A stretch of 64,000 bases of DNA from Sphingomonadaceae bacterium (GTDB lineage: Bacteria; Pseudomonadota; Alphaproteobacteria; Sphingomonadales; Sphingomonadaceae), in contig JAFAZF010000036.1 in NCBI GenBank assembly GCA_019239915.1, positions 62,001 to 126,000 of the forward strand. The letters run 5' to 3'. Positions 1 to 8,992 of this stretch are shown piece after piece; position 1 is the first letter of the stretch, and each line of letters opens with the position of its first letter. Below the pieces are notes generated by a model. The model saw nothing but the letters and a program-made list of their open reading frames with translations. It was not told the origin of the DNA and searched no databases. Position numbers and translations under genes: made by a program.

Positions 1-99
1 GACCGCGGCGATCGCGAGCGTGGCGATCGTGACCGCGGCGACCGCGGCGACCGTGGCCCCCGTCGCGACGACCGCGACGCCGCCGGCATGGGAGCTTAA
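1..99 (+). CDS. rpsF: 30S ribosomal protein S6, C-terminal tail only (truncated by window edge)
   Basis: Frame 1 reads DRGDRERGDRDRGDRGDRGPRRDDRDAAGMGA* immediately upstream of rpsR; rpsF-rpsR-rplI is a conserved order. Confidence 0.85.
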   Translation, partial: DRGDRERGDRDRGDRGDRGPRRDDRDAAGMGA

Positions 100-102
100 C
101 CG

Positions 103-327
103 ATGGCCCGCCCCTTCTTCCGCCGCCGCAAGTCCTGCCCCTTCTCGGCCAAGGACGCGCCCCGGATCGATTATAAGGACGTGCGCCTGCTCCAGGGCTT
201 CGTGTCCGAGCGCGGCAAGATCGTGCCGAGCCGCATCACCGCGGTTTCCGCCAAGAAGCAGCGCGAGCTCGCCCAGGCGATCAAGCGCGCGCGCCATCTG
301 GGCTTGCTGCCCTACATCGTGAAATAA
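103..327 (+). CDS. rpsR: 30S ribosomal protein S18
   Basis: [74 protein letters not shown]. Confidence 0.98.
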   Translation: MARPFFRRRKSCPFSAKDAPRIDYKDVRLLQGFVSERGKIVPSRITAVSAKKQRELAQAIKRARHLGLLPYIVK

Positions 328-340
328 GGAGGGCTCGGAC

Positions 341-931
341 ATGGACGTGATCCTGCTCGAGCGCGTCGAGAAGCTCGGCGCCATCGGCGACGTCGTCTCC
401 GTCAAGGACGGCTTCGCGCGCAACTATCTCCTGCCCCGCAAGAAGGCGCTTCGCGCCAACGACGCGAACAAGAAGGTCTTCGAGGCCAATCGCGCGCAGA
501 TCGAGGCGGATAACGCCAAGCGCCGCGCCGATGCCGAGAAGGATTCGAAGACGGTCGACGGCAAGACCATCATCCTCATCCGCCAGGCTTCGAACACCGG
601 CCAGCTCTATGGCTCGGTCTCGGCCCGGGACCTCGTCGAGGCGCTCGAATCGGACGGCGCCAAGGCCACCAAGAGCCAGATCGTCCTCGGTAAGCCGATC
701 AAGGCGCTTGGCCTGCACGAGGTGAAGATCGCGCTTCACCCGGAGGTGTCGGTCACCGTCACCGTCAACGTCGCGCGTTCGCCTGAGGAAGCGGAACTAC
801 AGGCCCAGGGAGTCGATGTGACCGCCGACCTGTTCGAGCGCGAGGAAGCGGGCTTCACCGAAGCCTATGATCCGAACCTCGAGCCGGGCGAGATCGCGGC
901 CGAACCCGCGGCGGACGCGGACCCGGCCTGA
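341..931 (+). CDS. rplI: 50S ribosomal protein L9
   Basis: MDVILLERVEKLGAIGDVVSVKDGFARNYLLPRKKA L9 signature, follows rpsR. Confidence 0.98.
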   Translation: MDVILLERVEKLGAIGDVVSVKDGFARNYLLPRKKALRANDANKKVFEANRAQIEADNAKRRADAEKDSKTVDGKTIILIRQASNTGQLYGSVSARDLVEALESDGAKATKSQIVLGKPIKALGLHEVKIALHPEVSVTVTVNVARSPEEAELQAQGVDVTADLFEREEAGFTEAYDPNLEPGEIAAEPAADADPA

Positions 932-983
932 ACTGCGTAGCCGGGCCCTGTGCTCGGCTTCGCTCGCTTTTTAGACTATCCCG

Positions 984-1059
984 TCATCCGGAGCTGGGTC
1001 CGGGGTTCCGCCACCCTCGAAATCGGGATGAGCGGAACCCCGGCTAAGCGCCGGGGTGA
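984..1059. repeat. Palindromic intergenic element (family D-like)
   Basis: Contains perfect inverted repeat GGGGTTCCGC (1002-1011) / GCGGAACCCC (1032-1041); lies between convergent rplI and the PAS gene. Confidence 0.7.
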
Positions 1060-1101
1060 TGCGCGTTCTAGGGTCGCGATCGGCGCTGGATCGCCTTTCG
1101 T

Positions 1102-2016
1102 TCAGCCTTCCTCCGCGGTGAGCAGCAGCACCGCGCCGGTGATGCCGAAGCCCTCCCGGATCGGCGCGAGCGCCATGCAGATCCGGAGCTCGTTCCCGCC
1201 GTTGACGAGCATCGTCGTGTGCACGGTGCGCGCCTCGCCGCGTGCGAGCACCGATTCAAGCTCCTCCTGCACAAGCGCCCGCTGGTTGAGCACGAGCAGG
1301 TCAGTGATCCGCACCCCCTTCAGCCGATCGGGCGTGAAACCGGCGAGCTTGGCCAGGCCGGGCTCGACATGTTCGAAGGTCGCGCGCAGCGTCAGCCGAC
1401 CGACGCCGACGCGGCCGTGTGCCTCGCGCGCCGCCTGCAGCGCGATCCGCTCCTGCGCCTCATGCTCGGAGCGCACCTCGTTGGTGACGTTGCGGAACAT
1501 CACCGCGACCCCTTCGGGCAGGGGGAAGATACGTGCCCGCCAATGCTGGCCGCGCCCGAAATCGGGCGGCATATCGAGCGCCATCGGCTCGCCGCCCTGG
1601 GCTACGCGCCGCATCGCATCGCCAAGCGGGCCGTCCGCGATGCGCGGATAGAGCACCTCGATCGAATGGCCGAGCAGCGCGGAAGCCGGGCTGCCGAAAT
1701 GGACAACGGCCTCCGCATTCACCCGCGTGAAGCAGAGATCGCGATCGAGGATCATCACGCTGCCGCCGACCTGCTCGATCAGCATGTCGAAGCGGATGCG
1801 ATCCTCGCCATCATCGCCGCGAGACTGCGAACCCCGGCCGACGCCACTCTCGCCGGCGGTCAATTCCTCGAAGGCTTCGACGCTGAGCATCACGACACGC
1901 GGCCGGCCATGATGGGTGACGACCAGCGGCCCCTGGCTCACCTTGTCCTGCCACATGCCAAAATTGCGCGTGATGTCCGCAGCGGAAACGAAACGCGGCG
2001 CCTGCCCCTCAAGCAT
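1102..2016 (-). CDS. Phd/YefM antitoxin-like N-terminal domain fused to PAS domain(s)
   Basis: Start MLEGQ preceded by GGGGAGAGGG; N-term FVSAADITRNFGMWQDKVSQGPLVVTHHGRPRVVMLSVEAFEEL is Phd/YefM-like; remainder PAS-like. Confidence 0.75.
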   Translation of the reverse strand: MLEGQAPRFVSAADITRNFGMWQDKVSQGPLVVTHHGRPRVVMLSVEAFEELTAGESGVGRGSQSRGDDGEDRIRFDMLIEQVGGSVMILDRDLCFTRVNAEAVVHFGSPASALLGHSIEVLYPRIADGPLGDAMRRVAQGGEPMALDMPPDFGRGQHWRARIFPLPEGVAVMFRNVTNEVRSEHEAQERIALQAAREAHGRVGVGRLTLRATFEHVEPGLAKLAGFTPDRLKGVRITDLLVLNQRALVQEELESVLARGEARTVHTTMLVNGGNELRICMALAPIREGFGITGAVLLLTAEEG

Positions 2017-2059
2017 GTTTACCCTCTCCCCAGAGGATTCTCTCCTAATGGATATTAGT

Positions 2060-2099
2060 ATGCAACGGTTCAAAGGAGCAAACGTTCACGTCGTTGCAT
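2060..2099. promoter_or_regulatory. Inverted repeat upstream of the Phd-PAS gene
   Basis: ATGCAACG (2060-2067) ... CGTTGCAT (2092-2099), perfect 8-bp arms; TGCAACG recurs at 2151. Confidence 0.45.
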
Positions 2100-2179
2100 C
2101 TGAAACGACGTAAATTGCGCATTCGCCGAATTTTGCGTTTCCAATCAACCTGCAACGCTTCGCCCTCATAGTCCTTGCA

Positions 2180-2608
2180 ATGGGAAACGGGGCCTCCATC
2201 GGCATGCGCAATCTGATCCGCGATCAGCGCGGCACAGCGGTGATCGAACTCGCGATCGTCGCGCCGCTGCTCTTGATGATCCTCACCGGCATCACCGCCT
2301 ATGGCGGATATTTCTGGATGGCGCACAGCATCCAGCAGGCCGCCAATGACGGCGCGCGCGCCAGCCTCGCCGGGCTGACCTCGGGCGAGCGCAGCACGCT
2401 GGCGACGAGCACCGTCTCTTCCGAGCTCGCGCGGATCAACGGCATCAGCCCCGCCAACGCCGCGACGACGGTGGAGGACGACGGGACCACGCTCAGCGTC
2501 TCGGTCCGCTACGATGCCTCGTCGAGCAACTTCCTGCGCCTAAGCATCATGCCGCTGCCGAACCGCCTGATCAGCCGGAGCGCCGTGGTCAGGCTCGGGG
2601 GGCTCTGA
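2180..2608 (+). CDS. TadE-like pilus assembly protein
   Basis: LIRDQRGTAVIELAIVAPLLLMILTGITAYGGYF: TadE N-terminal TM motif. Confidence 0.85.
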   Translation: MGNGASIGMRNLIRDQRGTAVIELAIVAPLLLMILTGITAYGGYFWMAHSIQQAANDGARASLAGLTSGERSTLATSTVSSELARINGISPANAATTVEDDGTTLSVSVRYDASSSNFLRLSIMPLPNRLISRSAVVRLGGL

Positions 2609-4280
2609 TGCGGTGGATAGGCTGCCTCCGGCAGCTGTGGGACGATCGCCGCGCGGCGGTGACCCTGCTCACCGCCGGCTCGCTGACCGCGCTGCTCGGT
2701 TTCCTGGCGCTCGCCGTCGATATGGGTTCGGTCTATCTCGACAGCCGCCGGCTGCAGGGGATCGCCGATGCCGCCGCGCTCGCCGCGGCCGGCACCAGCG
2801 GCGATCCGCGCGCCGCCGCCGTCGCGGCGATCAGCGCCAGCGGCTGGGCGCACCCCTACACGCTGGCGCTCACCACCGGGAGCTACGCTCCCAACCCCGC
2901 CGTCGCCCCCGCCGCGCGCTATACCGCCGGCAGCGGCAGCGGTGCGGCGAGGGTCACGCTCACGAGCGGCGTGCCGCTGTTCTTCGCGACGGCGCTGGTC
3001 GGCCGGCATCAGGCGATGGTCGCGCGCACCGCCACCGCCGCACGGCTCGACGAGGCGGCGTTCTCGATCGGATCGCGACTTGCCGCGCTCAACGGCGGCA
3101 TCGCCAACGCACTGCTCTCGGGGCTTACCGGATCCACGGTGAACCTCTCCGTTTCGGACTATGATGCGCTGCTCAGTGCCAATGTCGACGCCTTCTCCTA
3201 TGTCAGCGCGCTGCGCACGGAGCTGCATCTCACCGGCGCGAGCTACGACCAGACGCTCGATACCACGGTGACCATGCCGCAGGCGCTGAGCGCGCTGGCG
3301 AGCGCATTGACCGGAGCGGGCAACAGCGCCGCCGCGCGCGCCGTCACGCAGATCGCCGCGCAGGCGGGCAGCGTCGCCAACGTCCAGCTTTCCAACATGA
3401 TCGATCTCGGCCCGGCCGGCGTACAGGATGCGGTGAGCGGCGGCACGACCGCCGCGGTGAACGCCTTCGATCTCACGCGCACCGCGCTGGCGCTCGCCAA
3501 TGGCGGTCACCAGATCCAGCTAACCTCGGCGCCAACATCCCCGGCCTGCTGTCGACGACGGTCAGCCTCGCGGTCGGAGAACCGGACGAGCATTCGCCCT
3601 GGCTGACGATGACCGACCGGGGCTCGCCGATCATCCACACCGCGCAGACGCGGCTCTACATCAACACCAGTATCGGCGCGAACGCGGCGCTCGCGGCACT
3701 CGGCTTCGGCCCGATCCAGCTCCCGGTCTATGTCGAACTCGCCGAGGCGCAGGCCAAGCTCGATTCGATCTCCTGCGTCGGTGGCGCCGCCAACGCCCGC
3801 GTCGCGCTCGACGTGCTGCCGAGCATCGGCCACGCTTCGATCGCGACGATCGGCACCAGCAACCTCAACAATTTCGCGACGCCGGTGACCGAGGGGCCGG
3901 TGACGATCATCCGTGCCCCGCTCGCCAGCGTCACCGGGCAGGCCCGCGCCGACATCGGCGGCGGCAGCGCAAGCTGGCAGACGGCCTCGTTCAGCGCCAG
4001 CGACATCGCCGACGGCACCACCCGCACGGTCTCGACCGGCGACACCGTGAGCGCCCTGTCCGCCTCGCTGGTCCAGAATATGAACCTGAACGTCAGCCTG
4101 CTCGGGCTCGGCCTCAACCTCTCGACCGTAACCTCGCTCGTCGGCGGCGCACTGCAGACGGTCGCGCCCACCCTCGACGGCGTGCTCAACGGCGTTACCG
4201 ACCTGCTCGGCATCCATCTCGGCCAGGCCGATACGCGCGTGAACGGCGTCCGCTGCGGCATCCCGGCACTGGTCGGCTGA
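2608..4280 (+). pseudogene. TadG-like protein split by a one-base frameshift
   Basis: ORF 2608-3606 (DDRRAAVTLLTAGSLTALLGFLALAVDMG...) loses frame at about 3520-3523; the other frame continues NLGANIPGLLSTTVSLAVGEPDEHSPWLTMTDRGSPIIHTAQTRLY into ORF 3609-4280. Confidence 0.75.
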
Positions 4281-4381
4281 CCGGAATTTCTCCTTCCTCG
4301 AGGTGGGCTCTGGCTGAAGGCGGAACGATTTCCCGCGCCCCTCATTGAATCTGCCCGGTCCGGCAGAAGGAATCGGAGACG

Positions 4382-5308
4382 ATGGCGGCGCGCGCCTATT
4401 GGCAGGGACAGATCAGGCTGGCGCTGGTCTCGATCCCGGTGGAGATCTATTCGGCGACCAAATCGGGCGCGCAGGTCAGCTTCCATCAGGTCCACGAACC
4501 TTCGGGCAAGCGGATCAAATATGAGAAGGTGGTGCCCGGTCTCGGCCCGGTCGACCCCGACGAGATCAAGAAGGGGTTCGAGGTCTCGAAGGGTAATTAC
4601 GTCCTGCTCGATCAGGAGGAGATCGAGGGCGTCAAGCTCGAATCGAAGAAGACGCTCGATCTGATCGAGTTCGTCGACGTCGGCGAGATCGACGCGATCT
4701 ACTATGACAAGCCCTATTACGTCGTGCCCGCCGACGACCTCGCCGAGGAGGCCTTCGTCGTACTGCGCGAAGCGTTACGCAAAACGCGCAAGATCGGCAT
4801 CGGTCAGCTCGCATTGCGCGGCCGCGAATATGTCGTGAGCCTGAAGCCGTGCGGGCGCGGCATGGTGCTGGAGACGCTGCGCTATTCGGATGAGGTCAAC
4901 AAGGCCGCCGCCTATTTCCGCGAGATCGGCGAGGCCAAGCCCGATGAGGACCTGCTCGATCTCGCCACCACGCTTATCGAGAAGAAAGCCGGCGACTTTG
5001 AGCCGCAGGAGTTCCACGATCGCTACGTCGATGCACTCAAGGCTCTGATCGAGCGCAAGAAGAAGGCGAAGGGCGAGACGATCATCGAGGACGAGGGTGA
5101 AGCCCAGCCCTCGCGCGGCTCCAATGTTGTCGATCTCATGGCCGCGCTCAAGAAGTCGCTCGAGAAGCCCGGTGCCGCGGCGGCGAACGACGACAAGCCC
5201 GCCCCGGCCCGCAAGGCGGCGGCCAAGAAGCCGGCGGCAAAGCCGGCCGCACGCAAGCCTCCGGCCAAGCCGCCGGCGCGACGCACGACGACGCGCAAGA
5301 GCGCCTGA
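4382..5308 (+). CDS. ku: Non-homologous end joining protein Ku
   Basis: MAARAYWQGQIRLALVSIPVEIYSATKSGAQVSFHQVHEPSGKRIKYEKVVPG; Lys/Ala/Pro-rich tail; adjacent to ligD. Confidence 0.96.
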   Translation: MAARAYWQGQIRLALVSIPVEIYSATKSGAQVSFHQVHEPSGKRIKYEKVVPGLGPVDPDEIKKGFEVSKGNYVLLDQEEIEGVKLESKKTLDLIEFVDVGEIDAIYYDKPYYVVPADDLAEEAFVVLREALRKTRKIGIGQLALRGREYVVSLKPCGRGMVLETLRYSDEVNKAAAYFREIGEAKPDEDLLDLATTLIEKKAGDFEPQEFHDRYVDALKALIERKKKAKGETIIEDEGEAQPSRGSNVVDLMAALKKSLEKPGAAAANDDKPAPARKAAAKKPAAKPAARKPPAKPPARRTTTRKSA

Positions 5309-5334
5309 CGTTGGCGAAGAACTCCCTACCTACA

Positions 5335-5418
5335 CCGTTCGTCCTGAGCGCAGTCGAAGGACGGGCTGCGAGCGCCACCATCTGCCGCACGTGCTTCGAT
5401 TGCGCTCAGCACGAACGG
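5335..5418. repeat. Family A two-arm palindromic repeat
   Basis: CCGTTCGTCCTGAGCGCAGTCGAAGGACG ... CGTGCTTCGATTGCGCTCAGCACGAACGG. Confidence 0.85.
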
Positions 5419-5438
5419 GAGCAGGAGGCTGACCGCCG

Positions 5439-8063
5439 GTGACCGCCATCGATCCGCTCGCCCGCTACAACGCCAAGCGCGACTTCAAGAAGACCGCCGA
5501 GCCCGCCGGCCAGAGCAGCGATCGGCGCACCGCGAACGGCGGCCACCGCTTCCTCGTCCAGAAGCATGACGCGACCCGGCTTCATTACGACTTCCGGCTG
5601 GAGCTCGACGGCGTGCTCAAGAGCTGGGCGGTGACGCGCGGCCCCAGTCCCAATCCGGAGGACAAGCGCCTCGCGGTGCGCACCGAGGATCATCCCCTCG
5701 CTTATGCCGATTTCGAGGGCACGATCCCCAAGGGCGAATATGGCGGCGGCACCGTCATGCTGTGGGACGAAGGCACCTGGGAGCCCGCGCCCGGCAAGGA
5801 CCCCTCTAAGACGATCGAGGAGGGCCATCTCCACTTTACGCTGCATGGGCGACGGATGAAGGGCGAGTGGATCCTGATCCGCCTGAAGCCCCGCGCCGGC
5901 GAGCGCGGCGAGAATTGGCTGCTCCGCAAGGTCGAGGACGACCATGCCGGCGCGAGCGGCGATCTCGTCGACAAGGCGCTGACGAGCGTGCGTTCGGAGC
6001 GCACGATGGTCCAGATCGCCGAGGGCAAGAGCGTGTGGCATTCGAACCGCAAGGCCGACGATCAGCCGGAGGCAAAGCCTGCACCTTCTTCGTCATCCCG
6101 GCGAAGGCCGGGATCCAGCCGCGCTACGTCTGCAAGAACCGCGACGGCGGAACTGGATTCCGGCCTACGCCGGAATGACGGAAAGGAGAAGCGCGGCGCC
6201 CGATCCAACGCCCCCCTTCCCGCCTTCCGCCCGCCGCAGCTCGCGACGCTTGTCGACCAGCCGCCGACCGGCACCGGCTGGATCCACGAAGTCAAATACG
6301 ACGGCTATCGCTGCCTGCTCGCGGTCGCGCCCGGCACGGCCAAGGCTTATACCCGCTCGGGGCAGGACTGGTCAGATCGCTTTGCGACGATCGTCGCTGC
6401 CGCCGCGCACGCGAACATCGGCCCGGCGCTGATCGACGGCGAGGTCGTCGCGCTCGGCGCCGACGGCAAGCCGAACTTCCAGGCGCTGCAGGCGAGCATC
6501 AAGGAAGGCAGCGGCGACTTCGCTTATTTCGCGTTCGATCTGATCGAGGAGGATGGCGAGGATCTCGCCGCGCTTCCGAACATCGAGCGCAAGCGACGGC
6601 TACAGGCGCTGCTCGACGGCGTTTCCGCGCCGATCCGCTACGCCGAGCATGTCGAGACCTCAGGCGAGACGATGCTCAAGGCGCTGTGCGGCGAAGGCTA
6701 TGAGGGCATCGTCTCGAAGCGCGCGGACGCGCCTTATCGCGGCCGACGCACGCAGGCCTGGCTCAAGATCAAATGCACGCGCCGGCAGGAGTTCGTGATC
6801 GTCGGCTGGACGCCCAGCGACAAGAGCGGGCGACGCTTCCGCTCGCTGCTGCTCGGCGTCCACGATAGCGGCGGCCTGCGTTATGCCGGCAAGGTCGGCA
6901 CAGGCTTCAACGCCGACACCGCCGAGATGCTGATGGAGCGCATGCGTCCGCTGGCGCGTGATACCGCGACGGTCGAGGCGCCGCGCGCGGCGGTTCGCGG
7001 CGCGCAGTGGATCAGCCCCAAGCTCGTCGCCGAAATCGCCTTCACCGAGACGACCGACGACGGCGTGCTCAGGCATCCGAGCTTTCTCGGCCTGCGCGAG
7101 GACAAGCCGGCTACGGAAGTCGTGGTCGAGACGCCCGAACCGGTCGCCGAGGCGAAGAAGGCTGCTCCCTCACGTGCGAAGAAGGCTGGCGACGACAAGC
7201 CCTTCGGCGTCGCGATCAGCAATCGCGATCGCGTCGTCTATCCGGAGAGCGGCATCACCAAGGGCCAGCTCGCGGACTATTACGCCGCCGTCGCCGCGCC
7301 GATGCTCGAATGGCTGGCGCACCGCCCGGTGAGTCTCGTCCGCTGCCCGCAGGGTCGCGCCAAGCACTGCTTCTTCCAGAAGCACGATGCCGGCAGCTTC
7401 GGCGACGCGGTCAAGCACGTGCCCATCCGCGAGAAGGACGGGCATGAGGAGCCCTATCTCTACGTCGACGACGGCACCGGGCTGATGACCTGCGTGCAGA
7501 TGGGCACGATCGAGTTCCACGGCTGGGGCAGCCTCGCCGACGATGTCGAGGCGGTCGACCGCCTCGTTTTCGATCTCGATCCCGACGAGGGGCTCGGCTT
7601 CGAGGAGGTCAAGCGCGCGGCCGTGCAGCTACGCGACGTGCTCGGCGAGATGGGGCTCGTCAGCGATCCGATGCTCTCCGGCGGCAAGGGCGTCCACGTC
7701 GTCGTGCCGCTCGATCGCTCAAAGCGCTGGCCGGAGGTCAAGGATTTCGCGCATCGCTTTGCCGAGGCGATGGCGTCCGCGCATCCCGAGCGGTTCACCG
7801 CGAACATGAAGAAGGTGCAGCGAACGGGCCGCATCTTCCTCGATTGGCTGCGCAACCAGCGCGGCGCGACCGCCGTCCTCCCTTACTCGGCCCGCGCCCG
7901 CCCGAAGGCGACCGTCGCGGCGCCGATCACCTGGGACGAACTCGACGGCCTCGACGCGCCGGGCCGCTACACCATCGCCGACGCGGAGGAGCTGGTGAAG
8001 CGCGCGGGATCGAAGGCGCTCAAGAGCTGGGCCCGAACGAAGCAGGCGCTCCCGGACTTTTAA
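5439..8063 (+). CDS. ligD: ATP-dependent DNA ligase D (phosphoesterase-ligase-polymerase order)
   Basis: PE domain HRFLVQKHDATRLHYDFRLELDGVLKSWAV; ligase KYDGYR; primase-polymerase domain VVYPESGITKGQLADYYAAVA. Confidence 0.96.
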   Translation: MTAIDPLARYNAKRDFKKTAEPAGQSSDRRTANGGHRFLVQKHDATRLHYDFRLELDGVLKSWAVTRGPSPNPEDKRLAVRTEDHPLAYADFEGTIPKGEYGGGTVMLWDEGTWEPAPGKDPSKTIEEGHLHFTLHGRRMKGEWILIRLKPRAGERGENWLLRKVEDDHAGASGDLVDKALTSVRSERTMVQIAEGKSVWHSNRKADDQPEAKPAPSSSSRRRPGSSRATSARTATAELDSGLRRNDGKEKRGARSNAPLPAFRPPQLATLVDQPPTGTGWIHEVKYDGYRCLLAVAPGTAKAYTRSGQDWSDRFATIVAAAAHANIGPALIDGEVVALGADGKPNFQALQASIKEGSGDFAYFAFDLIEEDGEDLAALPNIERKRRLQALLDGVSAPIRYAEHVETSGETMLKALCGEGYEGIVSKRADAPYRGRRTQAWLKIKCTRRQEFVIVGWTPSDKSGRRFRSLLLGVHDSGGLRYAGKVGTGFNADTAEMLMERMRPLARDTATVEAPRAAVRGAQWISPKLVAEIAFTETTDDGVLRHPSFLGLREDKPATEVVVETPEPVAEAKKAAPSRAKKAGDDKPFGVAISNRDRVVYPESGITKGQLADYYAAVAAPMLEWLAHRPVSLVRCPQGRAKHCFFQKHDAGSFGDAVKHVPIREKDGHEEPYLYVDDGTGLMTCVQMGTIEFHGWGSLADDVEAVDRLVFDLDPDEGLGFEEVKRAAVQLRDVLGEMGLVSDPMLSGGKGVHVVVPLDRSKRWPEVKDFAHRFAEAMASAHPERFTANMKKVQRTGRIFLDWLRNQRGATAVLPYSARARPKATVAAPITWDELDGLDAPGRYTIADAEELVKRAGSKALKSWARTKQALPDF
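6091..6180. repeat. Family D palindromic repeat inserted in frame in ligD
   Basis: CGTCATCCCGGCGAAGGCCGGGATCCAG (6091-6118) vs reverse complement of 6153-6180 CGTCATTCCGGCGTAGGCCGGAATCCAG, 25/28 identity; total 90 bp. Confidence 0.9.
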
Positions 8064-8183
8064 CGCCGCGTTCCAGTCTTTCGCCGCGCTCCGGCCGGCT
8101 AGGTGGAGAGCCGCTGCTCATCCTCCTCAAGCGAGCTTGGGGCGGATGAAGTCGGCTGCCGAGCGTCTTCGGGACTCGCGCTC

Positions 8184-8927
8184 TTAGAGAGCGCCGTCCG
8201 CTGCCAGCGCCGCCCTCGCTTCCTGATAGCGCCGCGCCGGTTTGATCCGCAGCCGCGCTCGTGCCGTGTCGATCGGCTCGGCGAACAGGCGCTCGTAATC
8301 CTCGCCGGCGAGCCAGGCGGCGGCGCGGCCGTTGCGATAGCCTTCCCAGAGCGCGCGCCCCACCTTCAGCGTGTGCGGTCGCGCGATCGCCTTGAGCGCG
8401 ATGCCGATCGCGATCAGCGCCCAGCCCGGGCCGCCGGTCTGCGCATAGGTGAAGGCGACGAGGCAGGCTTCGCCGAGCGGCGCGTTGGCGGCATAGCCGG
8501 TGAGCACGTGCCAGACGTCGTGGGTGTCGCGCTGGCGGCGCCCGAACCACGCATAGGGATGCTCGATCCGCTCGGGATGGACAACACGGCCGACCTCGGC
8601 CAGCCCCTGGGCCGAGAAGCCGGTGGCGCGCAGGAACTCCGCATAGGCCGCGCCGACGCTGCCCGCGCCGAATTCCGCGAGCCACGCCGGATCACCGAAA
8701 CGCTCGGCGAGCTCGACATGCTCGAACGCGATGCGCCCGCCCTCGCGCGTGCGGATGAGGCGATCATAGTTGCGCTGGATGACGCCGCCGTTGAGCGCCT
8801 GCATGATCCGGAACACCTGGGCCGTATCGCCGGCATCCGACAGCAGGCGGAGCAACGCTGGCAGCGCCGTCCGCCAGTCGGCGCGGCGGGCCATCGGCAG
8901 GTCGGCAGCGCGGGAGGCCATGTTCAC
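8184..8927 (-). CDS. Coq4 family protein (ubiquinone biosynthesis)
   Basis: HDVWH metal-binding motif in DTHDVWHVLTGYAANAPLGEACLVAFTYAQTG. Confidence 0.85.
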   Translation of the reverse strand: MNMASRAADLPMARRADWRTALPALLRLLSDAGDTAQVFRIMQALNGGVIQRNYDRLIRTREGGRIAFEHVELAERFGDPAWLAEFGAGSVGAAYAEFLRATGFSAQGLAEVGRVVHPERIEHPYAWFGRRQRDTHDVWHVLTGYAANAPLGEACLVAFTYAQTGGPGWALIAIGIALKAIARPHTLKVGRALWEGYRNGRAAAWLAGEDYERLFAEPIDTARARLRIKPARRYQEARAALAADGAL

Positions 8928-8938
8928 AATCCTTATCT

Positions 8939-8954
8939 GACAATCTTGATTGTC
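8939..8954. promoter_or_regulatory. Candidate TetR operator
   Basis: GACAATC-TT-GATTGTC perfect dyad in the divergent coq4/tetR intergenic region. Confidence 0.6.
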
Positions 8955-8992
8955 TGTTTGTCAGTTGGCGCGGCATGTGTCAACACGCCGCG

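Noticed and set aside
3515-3530. Programmed -1 frameshift in the TadG-like gene
   Set aside because: The site CAG CTA ACC is not a canonical X_XXY_YYZ slippery heptamer; mutation or sequence error is simpler.
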